A DNA stretch of 64,000 nt, taken from positions 1-64,000 of the forward strand of contig NZ_JAXCLE010000006.1 in NCBI RefSeq assembly GCF_037027585.1, read 5' to 3'. Positions 33,956 to 43,241 of the stretch are shown here, piece by piece. Position numbers and translations under genes: made by a program. The DNA comes from Solibacillus ferritrahens. GTDB taxonomy: Bacteria > Bacillota > Bacilli > Bacillales_A > Planococcaceae. Below the pieces are notes generated by a model that ran no database searches, was not told the origin of the DNA, and saw only the letters and a program-made list of their open reading frames with translations. Each line of letters opens with the position of its first letter. Position 1 is the first letter of the stretch.

Positions 33956-34699
33956 ATGGAAGCAAAGGAAATGATTAAAGTAAACCAATTGAATAAGTCA
34001 TTTGGTGAGTTGCATGTATTAAAAAATATCGACATGACCGTTTACGAAAGCGATGTTGTTTGTTTAATAGGATCAAGTGGTTCAGGGAAAAGTACTCTTC
34101 TTCGCTGTCTAAACTTTTTAGAAAGAAAAGATAGTGGCAGTATTATTATAGAAGGTAAAGAAGTCGATCCTAGCAACGACGATTTGAATAAGATTAGAGA
34201 AAAGGTCGGAATGGTGTTTCAGCATTTCAACCTATTCCCTCATAAAACCGTTTTGGAAAATATTATTGAAGCTCCGGTTATGGTAAAGGGCGTTGACAAA
34301 AAAGTCGCAACGTCTAAAGCAAAAGAATTACTAGAAAAAGTAGGCTTGGAAGATAAGGCCGATGTCTTCCCTAATAAACTATCAGGCGGGCAAAAGCAAC
34401 GGGTAGCCATTGCAAGAGCACTTGCAATGGAACCAGACATCATGCTTTTCGATGAGCCGACTTCAGCACTTGACCCAGAGCTTGTGGGAGAGGTTTTAAC
34501 TACGATGAAAGAACTGGCTAATGAAGGAATGACGATGGTTGTTGTTACGCATGAAATGGGATTTGCTAGAGAAGTAGCCGATTGGATTGTGTATATGAAC
34601 GATGGGGAAATTATCGAGCGCGGCGATCCTGAGCAATTTTTCGAACATCCGAAAGAGGAGCGAACTCAAGAGTTTTTAAAAACAACAATGTTGAAATAA
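33956..34699 (+). CDS. Amino-acid ABC transporter ATP-binding protein
   Basis: A 247-residue GlnQ-type ATPase: Walker A GSSGSGKST, Q-loop VFQHFNLFPHKTVLEN, signature LSGGQKQRVAIARAL, Walker B IMLFDEPTSALDPE and switch His in VVTHEMGFA. TAGGAGG precedes ATG 33956. It completes the three-gene importer and is followed by a terminator. Confidence 0.93.
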   Translation: MEAKEMIKVNQLNKSFGELHVLKNIDMTVYESDVVCLIGSSGSGKSTLLRCLNFLERKDSGSIIIEGKEVDPSNDDLNKIREKVGMVFQHFNLFPHKTVLENIIEAPVMVKGVDKKVATSKAKELLEKVGLEDKADVFPNKLSGGQKQRVAIARALAMEPDIMLFDEPTSALDPELVGEVLTTMKELANEGMTMVVVTHEMGFAREVADWIVYMNDGEIIERGDPEQFFEHPKEERTQEFLKTTMLK

Positions 34700-34710
34700 A
34701 CATCGAGGGT

Positions 34711-34742
34711 CCTGTCTAAATATTTAGGCAGGATCTTCTTTT
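34711..34742 (+). terminator. Terminator of the amino-acid importer operon
   Basis: CCTGTCTAAAT pairs with ATTTAGGCAGG (one G-U), followed by a T-rich tract. Confidence 0.82.
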
Positions 34743-34861
34743 GTAATTCTGCGGATCATGTTTACTTAAAGTTAAAAATAAAAACCAAATAATAATAATC
34801 AAAATAGCCAATACTAAGAAAAGTTTGGTTTTAAATTATTTTTACTAAGGGAGCTAAGTAC

Positions 34862-35908
34862 ATGAAAGCATTAAGATGGCACGGTGTAAAAGATATACGA
34901 GTAGAGGACATTGAAGAACCAAAGGCAGAGAAGGGTAAAGTTAAGGTTAAAGTGGAGTGGTGCGGAATTTGTGGGAGCGATTTACACGAATATACGGCAG
35001 GGCCAATCTTTATTCCAATAGAAACACACCCGTTAAGTGGCGACAAGGCACCGATTGTATTGGGACACGAATTTTCCGGACATGTGGTAGAAGTCGGTGA
35101 GGGTGTAACAAAAGTCCAGGTTGGTGATCGTGTTGTCGTCGAACCGATTTATGCTTGTGGTGAATGTCAGTCCTGTAAACAGGGTAAATATAACCTTTGT
35201 GTAAAAATGGGGTTCTTTGGCTTAGCTGGAGGAGGCGGCGGATTTTCAGAATATGCGAATGTTCCTGAAGTCATGCTTCATAAAATTCCTGATAGCGTTT
35301 CCTTTGAACAGGGAGCACTCGTAGAACCATCTGCCGTTGCGTTATACGCGGTAAAGCAAAGTACTTTTAAAGTAGGAGATAAAGCGGCTGTATTCGGGGC
35401 AGGACCAATTGGCTTATTAATAATAGAAGCATTAAGAGCTGCGGGGGCATCCGAAGTTTTTGTAAGTGAAGTTTCTGAGGAACGAAAGCAGAAGGCAGCG
35501 GAATTTGGCGCAACTGTCATAGATCCAAAAGAAGTCGACGTAGTAGAGGAAATCCGTAAACGTACCAATGGTGGAGTAGATGTATCCTTTGAGGTTTCCG
35601 GCGTCGATCCAGTATTAACGCAGTCCATTAATGCCGTGAAAGTTGGTGGAGAAGCGATGATTGTAAGTATTTTTGAAAATAGAGCTTCTGTTGATCCAAA
35701 AGATATTGTACTAAACGAACGCAATGTAACAGGAATTATCGGATACCGCGATGTATTTCCAGCGGTAATTAGTTTAATGGCACAAGGATATTTTTCAGCT
35801 GAGAAAATTATTACGAAAAAAATTAAACTAGATCAAGTCGTTGAAGAAGGATTTGATGCTTTGTTAAAAGAACGAAATCAAGTAAAAATTCTTGTTAAGC
35901 CAAATTAA
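34862..35908 (+). CDS. bdhA: 2,3-butanediol dehydrogenase
   Basis: A 348-residue zinc MDR enzyme. Catalytic zinc ligands are Cys in WCGICGSDLHEY, His-Glu in GHEFSG, and Glu in VEPSAV; the structural zinc cysteines are CGECQSCKQGKYNLC. The NAD site is GAGPIGLL. The length and FIPIETHPLSG insert match R,R-butanediol dehydrogenases of bacilli, which interconvert acetoin and 2,3-butanediol; a sorbitol-type role is the alternative. AGGGAGC precedes the ATG. It is monocistronic. Confidence 0.83.
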   Translation: MKALRWHGVKDIRVEDIEEPKAEKGKVKVKVEWCGICGSDLHEYTAGPIFIPIETHPLSGDKAPIVLGHEFSGHVVEVGEGVTKVQVGDRVVVEPIYACGECQSCKQGKYNLCVKMGFFGLAGGGGGFSEYANVPEVMLHKIPDSVSFEQGALVEPSAVALYAVKQSTFKVGDKAAVFGAGPIGLLIIEALRAAGASEVFVSEVSEERKQKAAEFGATVIDPKEVDVVEEIRKRTNGGVDVSFEVSGVDPVLTQSINAVKVGGEAMIVSIFENRASVDPKDIVLNERNVTGIIGYRDVFPAVISLMAQGYFSAEKIITKKIKLDQVVEEGFDALLKERNQVKILVKPN

Positions 35909-35952
35909 ATAATTGAGGAAACATTGACTTTCCAGTTTAACGGAATTCGTCT

Positions 35953-35988
35953 AAAGGAGCATTTTCGATATTCGAAATGCTCCTTTTT
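35953..35988 (+). terminator. Terminator of bdhA
   Basis: AAAGGAGCATTTTCGA pairs with TCGAAATGCTCCTTT, ending TTTTT. Confidence 0.9.
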
Positions 35989-36100
35989 AATTTATTTAGT
36001 TCATCAATGTCTTACAAAATAATTTGATTAGTCATTTTGTCATTGTCTAATCTGATAAAAAACTAAACTAACTGATGGTTTTATTTTTTCAGTTATATTA

Positions 36101-36141
36101 TATAATAGATTGTAAAGCAACTTAATTTAAATGTTAAGTTG
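36101..36141 (+). promoter_or_regulatory. Probable opuC promoter with inverted repeat
   Basis: A -10 TATAAT lies at 36101 with a weak -35. It is followed by CAACTTAA (36118-36125)-N8-TTAAGTTG (36134-36141), a perfect inverted repeat just after the expected start site, suitable for a MarR/GbsR-type repressor. Confidence 0.5.
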
Positions 36142-36189
36142 TTACTTTTGAGCAATATATTAATTATCCCGTTCGATTGTACGAAACAT

Positions 36190-36246
36190 TTGTAATGGTT
36201 TGTAATCTGCTTGTAATGGGTATTTTAATGCAGGTTGCTTAAGCAA
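36190..36246 (+). promoter_or_regulatory. Phased TTGTAAT repeats and TTGCTTAAGCAA palindrome upstream of opuC
   Basis: TTGTAAT occurs at 36190, 36200 and 36211 (10-11 bp apart, one face of the helix). A 12-bp perfect palindrome TTGCTTAAGCAA lies at 36235-36246. Both are between the first promoter and the opuCA start, so this 5' region (36000-36314) is a complex control segment. Confidence 0.5.
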
Positions 36247-36314
36247 TATAAGAATTATGTGAAATCCTTAAGGGGTTTTAAAATTCTAATTTTGATGAAA
36301 AGGAGTGGTATTGT

Positions 36315-37481
36315 ATGCTATCCATACAAAATTTAACGAAAACTTACCGTGGTAACAAAAAGGCGGTAGACAATTTAAGTATTGATATTGAACAAGGCGA
36401 ATTTATCGTCTTTATCGGAACAAGCGGCAGTGGTAAAACAACCGCACTCCGTATGATTAATCGCATGATTGAGCCGACCAGTGGCAAAATCATGATGGAT
36501 GGAATGGATTTATCCAAAATGAATCCAGTGCAGCTTCGCAGACAAATTGGCTATGTTATTCAGCAAATAGGTTTAATGCCACATATGACCATCCGAGAGA
36601 ATATTACCCTCGTACCAAAACTCCTAAAATGGGATAAACAAGAAAAGGACAAAGTAGCTGAACGTTTAATCGGACTTGTAAACCTACCTACCTCATACTT
36701 GGATATGTATCCTGCCCAATTATCCGGTGGTCAGCAGCAGCGAATCGGTGTTATACGTGCATTGGCGGCAAATCAGGACATCATTTTAATGGATGAACCA
36801 TTTGGTGCATTAGATCCAATCACACGTGACACACTTCAGGACCTAATGAAAGATTTGCAAGTGCGCCTTGGCAAAACCGTTATTTTTGTAACACATGATA
36901 TGGATGAAGCGATCAAGCTGGCTGACCGAATTTGCATTATGCACGAAGGGAAAGTAGTTCAGTTTGATACACCAGACAATATATTAGCAAACCCCGCAAA
37001 TGATTTCGTACGCGATTTTATTGGCTCCCACCGCCTAATTCAAAATAAACCAAGCGTCAAAATAGTAGATGAAGTAATGATACAGCCTATCTCCATTACA
37101 ATTGAAAAAAGTCTAGACGATGCACTTCGTCTGATGGTATCAAAACGGGTTGATACGTTATTCGTGACAGATGCTGACAAACGTTTGATAGGTTATTTAA
37201 ACGTTGATAGTTTTACAGGTCCGCAACGAACACAGCAAAGTATTAATGAAGTATTGCAACGAGAGGTTATATACGTTAAAACCGGGACAAAACTTCAGGA
37301 TTCTGTCCGCCGTATTTTAAAACGGAACCTTCAAAACATCCCGATAGTCGACAACGACCACAAACTAATCGGATTAATTACCCGTGCTAATATTGTTGAT
37401 ACGATTTATGACACGATTTGGGGCGACGAGGAAGAAAATAAAAATGCTCTTCTTGTAACTCGAGAGGAGAATGTTCAATGA
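36315..37481 (+). CDS. opuCA: Osmoprotectant (betaine/carnitine/choline) ABC transporter ATPase, OpuCA-like
   Basis: A 388-residue ATPase: Walker A GTSGSGKTT, YVIQQIGLMPHMTIRENI, signature LSGGQQQRIGV, Walker B IILMDEPFGALDPITRD. Tandem CBS domains at about 255-375 sense ionic strength in this family. It opens a four-gene cluster (ATPase-permease-SBP-permease) with overlaps, exactly the OpuC/OpuB order. OpuB (choline only) cannot be excluded. Confidence 0.88.
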   Translation: MLSIQNLTKTYRGNKKAVDNLSIDIEQGEFIVFIGTSGSGKTTALRMINRMIEPTSGKIMMDGMDLSKMNPVQLRRQIGYVIQQIGLMPHMTIRENITLVPKLLKWDKQEKDKVAERLIGLVNLPTSYLDMYPAQLSGGQQQRIGVIRALAANQDIILMDEPFGALDPITRDTLQDLMKDLQVRLGKTVIFVTHDMDEAIKLADRICIMHEGKVVQFDTPDNILANPANDFVRDFIGSHRLIQNKPSVKIVDEVMIQPISITIEKSLDDALRLMVSKRVDTLFVTDADKRLIGYLNVDSFTGPQRTQQSINEVLQREVIYVKTGTKLQDSVRRILKRNLQNIPIVDNDHKLIGLITRANIVDTIYDTIWGDEEENKNALLVTREENVQ

Positions 37482-38113
37482 TAGCCTTTTTTACTGAAAA
37501 CAGCAGTGACATACTATTAAAAACATGGGAACACTTTTATATTTCCATTATTGCATTATTTCTTGGTGTAATCTTCGCGATTCCTCTTGGTATATTTTTA
37601 TCTAAAACCAAAACAATAGCAAAAATTGTATTAGCCATTACAAGTGTTTTCCAAACATTACCTTCTTTAGCCATTTTAGCTATTATGATTCCATTTTTAG
37701 GTGTTGGGAAAGTACCGGCAATTGTTGCTTTGTTTATTTATACTTTACTTCCAATTCTCAACAATACTTATATCGGACTGAAATCTGTCAATGCCGATTT
37801 GCGTAAAACGGGCATTAGTATGGGGATGACGCCATTGCAGTCTATATGGATGGTGGAATTGCCTCTAGCAATCCCGGTCATTATGGCAGGTGTACGACTA
37901 TCTGCTGTTTACGTCATTGCTTGGGCAACACTTGCATCGTATATCGGGGCTGGTGGTTTAGGTGATTTCATTTTTAACGGTTTAAACCTCTATCAAACAG
38001 AACTAATTATTGGCGGTGCAGTACTTGTTACGGCATTGGCACTGCTCACTGATTTTATATTGTCTAAAGTAGAGATTTGGACAACACCAAAAGGACTAAA
38101 AGTAGAGAAATGA
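37478..38113 (+). CDS. opuCB: Osmoprotectant ABC transporter permease, OpuCB-like
   Basis: A 211-residue permease with six helices. TSVFQTLPSLAILAIMIPFL and the EAA-type loop RKTGISMGMTPLQSIWMVEL are characteristic of OpuCB. It overlaps opuCA by four bases (ATGA). Confidence 0.88.
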   Translation: MIAFFTENSSDILLKTWEHFYISIIALFLGVIFAIPLGIFLSKTKTIAKIVLAITSVFQTLPSLAILAIMIPFLGVGKVPAIVALFIYTLLPILNNTYIGLKSVNADLRKTGISMGMTPLQSIWMVELPLAIPVIMAGVRLSAVYVIAWATLASYIGAGGLGDFIFNGLNLYQTELIIGGAVLVTALALLTDFILSKVEIWTTPKGLKVEK

Positions 38114-38123
38114 GGCTAACAGG

Positions 38124-39050
38124 ATGAAAAAAACGATTCTTTTATTCGGGAGTATACTGCTGGCATTAAGTTTTCTTGCTGGCTGTTCGATTGGCGGTGA
38201 TCAGGCAAGCAATACTGAGAAAATTAAGATTGCAAGTGTTGTCACAACTGAATCACAAATTATGGGCTATATGCTCAAACATATGATTGAATATTATTCA
38301 GATGAACAAGTAGAAATTATTAATAACCTTGGTTCCAGTACTGTTGTACACCAAGCAATGATCAAAGGTGACGCAAACATCTCTGCAACACGTTATACAG
38401 GTACAGACATAACGGGTGCTTTAAATGCGGAACTTATAAAAGACCCAGCCGAGGCATTGGCCTTTGTGCAAAAAGCGTTTCAGGAAAGATACAATCAAAC
38501 TTTCTTTGACTCGTATGGCTTCGAAAACACATATGCGTTTATGGTAACGCAAGAAACAGCGCAACAATATAACCTCAATAAAATCAGTGACTTGGCTGCA
38601 ATCGCTGCTGATATTGAAGCAGGTGTTGATACATCTTGGCTAAGTCGTGAAGGTGATGGCTTTAAGGCTTTTGTCCGGGAATACGGATTTCAGTTTAAAC
38701 GTACATATCCAATGCAAATTGGTTTAGTGTATGATGCTGTACAAGCAGGTGAAATCGACACTGTCCTTGGGTATACAACAGATGGCCGTATTGCGTCATA
38801 TGACTTAAAGGTTCTTGAAGATGATTTGAACTTCTTCCCACCTTATGAAACAAGCGTGCTTGCAACGAATGAAATTTTAGAGGCAAAGCCAGAACTAAAA
38901 GGCATTCTCCAGCGTTTAGTTGGCAAAATTTCTACAGATAAAATGCAGGAATTAAACTATTTATCAGATAATAATTTATTAGAACCCTCTGTAGTAGCAG
39001 AAAATTTCCTGATCGCAAATAATTATTTCAGTAATGAGGAGGGTGACTAA
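38124..39050 (+). CDS. opuCC: Osmoprotectant-binding lipoprotein, OpuCC-like
   Basis: A 308-residue lipoprotein: lipobox LSFLAGC at about residue 21, then the OpuAC domain (IKIASVVTTESQIMGYMLKH, NISATRYTGTDITGAL, LVYDAVQAGEIDTVLGYTTDGRI). It binds a quaternary ammonium compound outside the membrane. Eleven bases separate it from opuCB, and its stop overlaps the opuCD start (TAATG). Confidence 0.88.
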   Translation: MKKTILLFGSILLALSFLAGCSIGGDQASNTEKIKIASVVTTESQIMGYMLKHMIEYYSDEQVEIINNLGSSTVVHQAMIKGDANISATRYTGTDITGALNAELIKDPAEALAFVQKAFQERYNQTFFDSYGFENTYAFMVTQETAQQYNLNKISDLAAIAADIEAGVDTSWLSREGDGFKAFVREYGFQFKRTYPMQIGLVYDAVQAGEIDTVLGYTTDGRIASYDLKVLEDDLNFFPPYETSVLATNEILEAKPELKGILQRLVGKISTDKMQELNYLSDNNLLEPSVVAENFLIANNYFSNEEGD

Positions 39051-39757
39051 TGGAAGATTTATCGCAATTAAATACATTTGAACAGCTTTTCTATTATTTC
39101 AAGGAAAATGGTCTATATGTACTTGAATTATTTTTTACGCATTTTTACATTTCAGTATACGGTGTATTGCTTGCTGCAATTATTGGAATTCCAATCGGCA
39201 TTTTTATCGCCAAGAATATGAAGCTAGCAGGGTTTATCATTACATTGGCAAATATTATTCAAACGATTCCGGCACTAGCTTTAATGGCCATGATTATGCT
39301 GGTACTCGGTTTAGGAAAATCAACGGTTATCGCAACGGTATTCCTTTATTCATTGCTACCGATTATTAAAAATACGTATACTGGCATTACTACCATTAAT
39401 AAAAGTTTAACGGATGCGGGGCGCGGTATGGGGATGACACGTAGACAAATTCTCTATATGATCGAACTGCCGTTATCTTTATCGATAATTATTACAGGTA
39501 TCCGTATTGCACTAGTTATAGCAATAGGGATTACGGCAATTGGCGCATTCATCGGTGCGGGCGGATTAGGAGATATCATTATCCGCGGTACGAACGCAAC
39601 GGATGGTACAGCCATAATATTGGCCGGTGCAATTCCGACGGCGTTAATGGCGGTCATTGTAGATATAGGTTTGGGCTGGCTGGAGCGCCGTTTCGACCCA
39701 GCAAAACGTCAAGAGCGGCTTAATAAAGCCTCTATTTCTAATGCAGGAGTGGAGTAA
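39050..39757 (+). CDS. opuCD: Osmoprotectant ABC transporter permease, OpuCD-like
   Basis: A 235-residue second permease, paralogous to OpuCB: NIIQTIPALALMAMIMLVLG, EAA loop TDAGRGMGMTRRQILYMIEL and GAGGLGDIIIRG. It is the last gene of the operon; a strong terminator follows. Confidence 0.88.
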   Translation: MEDLSQLNTFEQLFYYFKENGLYVLELFFTHFYISVYGVLLAAIIGIPIGIFIAKNMKLAGFIITLANIIQTIPALALMAMIMLVLGLGKSTVIATVFLYSLLPIIKNTYTGITTINKSLTDAGRGMGMTRRQILYMIELPLSLSIIITGIRIALVIAIGITAIGAFIGAGGLGDIIIRGTNATDGTAIILAGAIPTALMAVIVDIGLGWLERRFDPAKRQERLNKASISNAGVE

Positions 39758-39802
39758 TCCATCTTTTTACTTTTCGCTAGTTTTATTTTGAATTAATTAA
39801 AG

Positions 39803-39846
39803 AGCGCTTTAAATCCTTGAATCATAGGATTTAAAGCGCTTTTTCA
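39803..39846 (+). terminator. Terminator of the opuC operon
   Basis: A 15-bp perfect stem, AGCGCTTTAAATCCT with AGGATTTAAAGCGCT, followed by TTTTTC. Confidence 0.93.
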
Positions 39847-40009
39847 TTTTTGTGAAATTTCTCTTGTATTAAACGTGGGAAATTGTAAGCCCTTAAGAGG
39901 AAAACAATGTATGGAGTGAGGATTATTACTAATACTAATCGGGAAGAAGTGTTGAAGTAAAAGATAAGTTTAAGTTATGCAGCAAAAGGCTTTGGAAAGG
40001 ATGGTACTT

Positions 40010-41461
40010 ATGTATAAAAAATTTAATAAACAATATATTGGTGGCGAATGGATAGAAGGAAATAGCGACAGAGTGTATGTAGATCAGAATCCTTATAACG
40101 AGGAAACGATTTCGGAAATTCGATTGGCAAATGAAAAGGATATAGATAAGGCATATCAAGCTGCCAAAGAAGCCCAAAAAGAGTGGGAACAGGTTAATCC
40201 TTATCAAAGACAAGCTATTATAGAAAAGGCTGCACAAATAGTAGAAAGACGAAGAGATGAAATTGTAAAGGTATTAGTAGAGGAGAATGGGGCTTCCTAT
40301 ACGAAAGCAAACATTGAAGTTTCTGCCGCAATAGGAATTATGAAAGAATCCGCTACATTCCCTCTTCGAATGCACGGGCAAATCATGCCATCTATCATTC
40401 CTGGGAAGGAAAATCGAGTATTTCACAATCCTGCAGGGGTAGTGGGTATTATTAGTCCATTCAATTTCCCATTTCATTTAACAATGCGTTCCCTTGCGCC
40501 AGCTTTGGCAACTGGTAATGGGGTAGTGCTTAAGCCAGACTTGCAAACAATGATTTCAGGGGGTCTCATTCTAGGGGAAATTTTTGAGGAGGCTGGAATT
40601 CCAAAAGGCTTATTTAATATTACGGTTTGTAGCTCTTCTGAAATTAAAGATGCTTTTATTGAACATCCCATTCCGCAGATTATTTCTTTTACTGGTTCTA
40701 CTCCTGTAGGGCGGCATATTGGGGAGCTTTGCGGAAGACATCTTAAGCGGGTAGCTTTAGAGCTTGGTGGGAACAATGTCATGATTGTACTAAAAGATGC
40801 CGATGTACAACGAGCAGCAGCTTCTGCAGCCTTTGGGAAATTCCTGAATAGCGGACAAATTTGTATGTCGCTGAATCGAATTGTTGTCGAGCGCCCAGCA
40901 TACGAAGCGTTTATGAAGGCCTTTGTGGATAAGGCATCCCAGATTAAATATGGAGATCCCAAAAATGAGGATGTTGTTGTTGGTCCTCTAATCAACAATA
41001 AACAAATCAAACGAATACAAAATTTAATCGACAAAAGTATTGCATTAGGAGCAGAATATGCTTTGAAAGGTGAAGTTGAGGGAAATGTATTAGCTCCTAC
41101 AATCTTGACGAATGTCACGAATGATATGCCGATTGCACAGGAAGAAATCTTTGGTCCGGCGGTAGGCGTAATCGTTGTAGATAGCGAAGAAGAAGCAATT
41201 CGCGTTGCAAATGACAGTGACTATGGACTAAGCGGTGCCGTTCATGCCGGTACAACTGAACGTGGTGTTGAAGTCGCGAAACAAATTGTAACGGGAATGA
41301 TTCACGTCAACGATCAGGGGGTAAATGACGAACCAATTGTTGCCTTTGGCGGAGAAAAAGCTTCAGGCTTAGGTCGATATGGCGGGGAATGGGCAATTCA
41401 TGAATTTACAACAACGAAATGGATTTCCGTTCAGACAGACCCAAGGGAGTATCCGTTTTAA
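40010..41461 (+). CDS. NAD(P)-dependent aldehyde dehydrogenase (YfmT/vanillin-type)
   Basis: A 483-residue ALDH. Catalytic Cys285 in NSGQICMSLNR and general base Glu251 in ALELGGNN; cofactor region SPFNFPFHLTMRSLAPALA; C-terminal GRYGGEWAIHEFTTTKW. The subgroup resembles Bacillus YfmT (aromatic aldehyde/vanillin oxidation), a guess by resemblance. The start is ATG 40010 with AAGGATGG; in-frame ATGs at 39977 and 40001 are poorer. Confidence 0.88.
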   Translation: MYKKFNKQYIGGEWIEGNSDRVYVDQNPYNEETISEIRLANEKDIDKAYQAAKEAQKEWEQVNPYQRQAIIEKAAQIVERRRDEIVKVLVEENGASYTKANIEVSAAIGIMKESATFPLRMHGQIMPSIIPGKENRVFHNPAGVVGIISPFNFPFHLTMRSLAPALATGNGVVLKPDLQTMISGGLILGEIFEEAGIPKGLFNITVCSSSEIKDAFIEHPIPQIISFTGSTPVGRHIGELCGRHLKRVALELGGNNVMIVLKDADVQRAAASAAFGKFLNSGQICMSLNRIVVERPAYEAFMKAFVDKASQIKYGDPKNEDVVVGPLINNKQIKRIQNLIDKSIALGAEYALKGEVEGNVLAPTILTNVTNDMPIAQEEIFGPAVGVIVVDSEEEAIRVANDSDYGLSGAVHAGTTERGVEVAKQIVTGMIHVNDQGVNDEPIVAFGGEKASGLGRYGGEWAIHEFTTTKWISVQTDPREYPF

Positions 41462-41550
41462 TAGGTAAAAATAAAGCGTCGGATAGAGAGAGTTAATCAA
41501 ATGTTAAAATAGAGATAATTGGTATAGTTAAATAATGATTGCTATTTGTA

Positions 41551-41612
41551 AAATTAGGTGGTATTATCGAGAGTACTAGGTCCTAATCGCGTTTCGCGGT
41601 TAGGGCTTTTTT
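41551..41612 (+). promoter_or_regulatory. T-box-like antiterminator/terminator, probably a relic
   Basis: AATTAGGTGGTATTATCGAG resembles the T-box core AGGGTGGNACCGCG. ATTAGG (41553-41558) can pair with CCTAAT (41582-41587) as an antiterminator, while CCTAATCGCG pairs with CGCGGTTAGG (41595-41604) and is followed by TTTTTT as a terminator. Only 90 bp separate it from the ALDH gene, too little for a full stem I, and no aminoacyl or amino-acid gene follows. Confidence 0.5.
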
Positions 41613-41932
41613 ATATTTATTAGAGAAAATTGCGCTTTCAATTAAAGTTTTTTATCGATTTAAACGGGTTCTTATAAACTCTCGTTTAAAAGGTAAAATA
41701 AGAATTGGGTGGGTTTGTAATAAAAGTAGTATTGTAATATAAGATTCCCGTTCAATGGAAATAAAATGGGTTCTTTTACTTATCCATTTAACGAATACAT
41801 ATTAATAGATTAAATTAATGAAATATTGGAAAAATAGTATTTAGACATATAGAACTAAATTCTAAAATCATGTTATAATTGGGCTATGCAACATAAGGTC
41901 TATTGATTGGTAAAAAAATTGCGAGGTAAAAT
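41613..41932. other. Gene-free AT-rich stretch
   Basis: 320 bases between the T-box-like terminator and the HD-GYP gene. No gene or strong repeat is seen. TTATAATTG at about 41873 may be a -10 for the HD-GYP gene. Confidence 0.4.
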
Positions 41933-43129
41933 ATGAAGAAAACATCTTTGTTACAAGAAGAAAAACGTTCAACAATCCTTTTTTTATTTCTATTTTATAC
42001 TGTGTTTTATATATATGATATTTTTTATTATAAATTATTCCCAACATTTCCATGGCTCGATGTAGGTACTGCCAGTACGATATGGTACGAGTTTATGTAT
42101 GTGAAATATGGAGTTATTACTGGGATTATACCTTTGTCCATCTATTTGATTAAAAAAAATAAAATAGAATATGTGAAATATATAGTGTTTTTTGGTTATT
42201 TTTCTACTAATCTAATCTCTGATATATTTTATTATAAAGATAGTGCTCTTGTGTATACGAGTGGAAACTTAGTTGAAATTATTATAATTCTGTTCTCACC
42301 TATATTTGTAAATAAAAAATTTACATATTTTGTATCATACGGTCTAATTCTTAAATATATTTTAGTTGGTATATTTACACAAGAACCAGTTGTTATTTTT
42401 CCGATTATTATTATGATGGTGTGTTCATTTATTGCTTTTCTTCTACTTTATCGTATTTTAAATTATATTAAAGCATTGAAATATTCGTATGACGAACAAC
42501 TAGAAGGTATTGTGAAAGGGGTAATTGCAACGCTTGAATTAAAAGACCCATACACACGAGGGCATAGTGAACGGGTTGCTGCATACGCGATGAGCATGGC
42601 AGAGTCGACGGGAAAATTTAAACCTTCTGAATTAAATTATTTTTATTATGCTTGTCTATTACACGATATTGGAAAAGTTAATATACCGGATTCTATTTTG
42701 ACAAAATCTGGTGGATTAACAGACGAGGAATATGCTATTATTAAAACACACCCGGTTGTTGGAGCTGAAGCTATTCGTGATGTTGAGGGGATTGCTGATA
42801 ATATTGACGTAATCTATCATCATCATGAAAGATGGGACGGGAAAGGTTATCCAGATGGACTGGCTGGGGAAGATATTCCGTTTCTTGCCAGAATTACAGC
42901 GGTTGCCGATGCGTTTGATGCGATGACTTCTTCCAGATCCTATCGTCCTGCACTTCCATTTGAAGTTGCATATGAACGAATAGTTGATGGACAGGGGAGT
43001 CAATTCGATCCACAACTTACAGAATTATTTAAACAGATATACCCTGATTGGTTACAAATTTCTAAAACGTATTCTAAGGGTGTGGACTTGAGAGGAGGAA
43101 AAAAGAGTGAAAATTCGCAAACTAAATAA
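41933..43129 (+). CDS. Membrane HD-GYP-domain phosphodiesterase
   Basis: A 398-residue protein. About six hydrophobic helices fill residues 15-180, then a C-terminal HD-GYP domain: RGHSERVAAYAM, LLHDIGK, HHHERWDGKGYPDGL and AVADAFDAMTSSRSYRPAL. All metal-ligand and GYP residues are present. HD-GYP enzymes hydrolyse cyclic dinucleotides, usually c-di-GMP; the membrane part may be a sensor. GAGG precedes ATG 41933. Confidence 0.88.
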   Translation: MKKTSLLQEEKRSTILFLFLFYTVFYIYDIFYYKLFPTFPWLDVGTASTIWYEFMYVKYGVITGIIPLSIYLIKKNKIEYVKYIVFFGYFSTNLISDIFYYKDSALVYTSGNLVEIIIILFSPIFVNKKFTYFVSYGLILKYILVGIFTQEPVVIFPIIIMMVCSFIAFLLLYRILNYIKALKYSYDEQLEGIVKGVIATLELKDPYTRGHSERVAAYAMSMAESTGKFKPSELNYFYYACLLHDIGKVNIPDSILTKSGGLTDEEYAIIKTHPVVGAEAIRDVEGIADNIDVIYHHHERWDGKGYPDGLAGEDIPFLARITAVADAFDAMTSSRSYRPALPFEVAYERIVDGQGSQFDPQLTELFKQIYPDWLQISKTYSKGVDLRGGKKSENSQTK

Positions 43130-43189
43130 AATTAAAGTTACTTGCTTCTGGTGTTTCCTTATACCGAGAGGATAAGTACGGTATGACCC

Positions 43190-43218
43190 TAGGATGCTAT
43201 AATTTTAGCATCCTATTT
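43190..43218 (+). terminator. Terminator after HD-GYP gene
   Basis: AGGATGCTA pairs with TAGCATCCT, followed by ATTTT. Confidence 0.82.
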
Positions 43219-43241
43219 TAATTTATAAAGGAGGTTATCCG

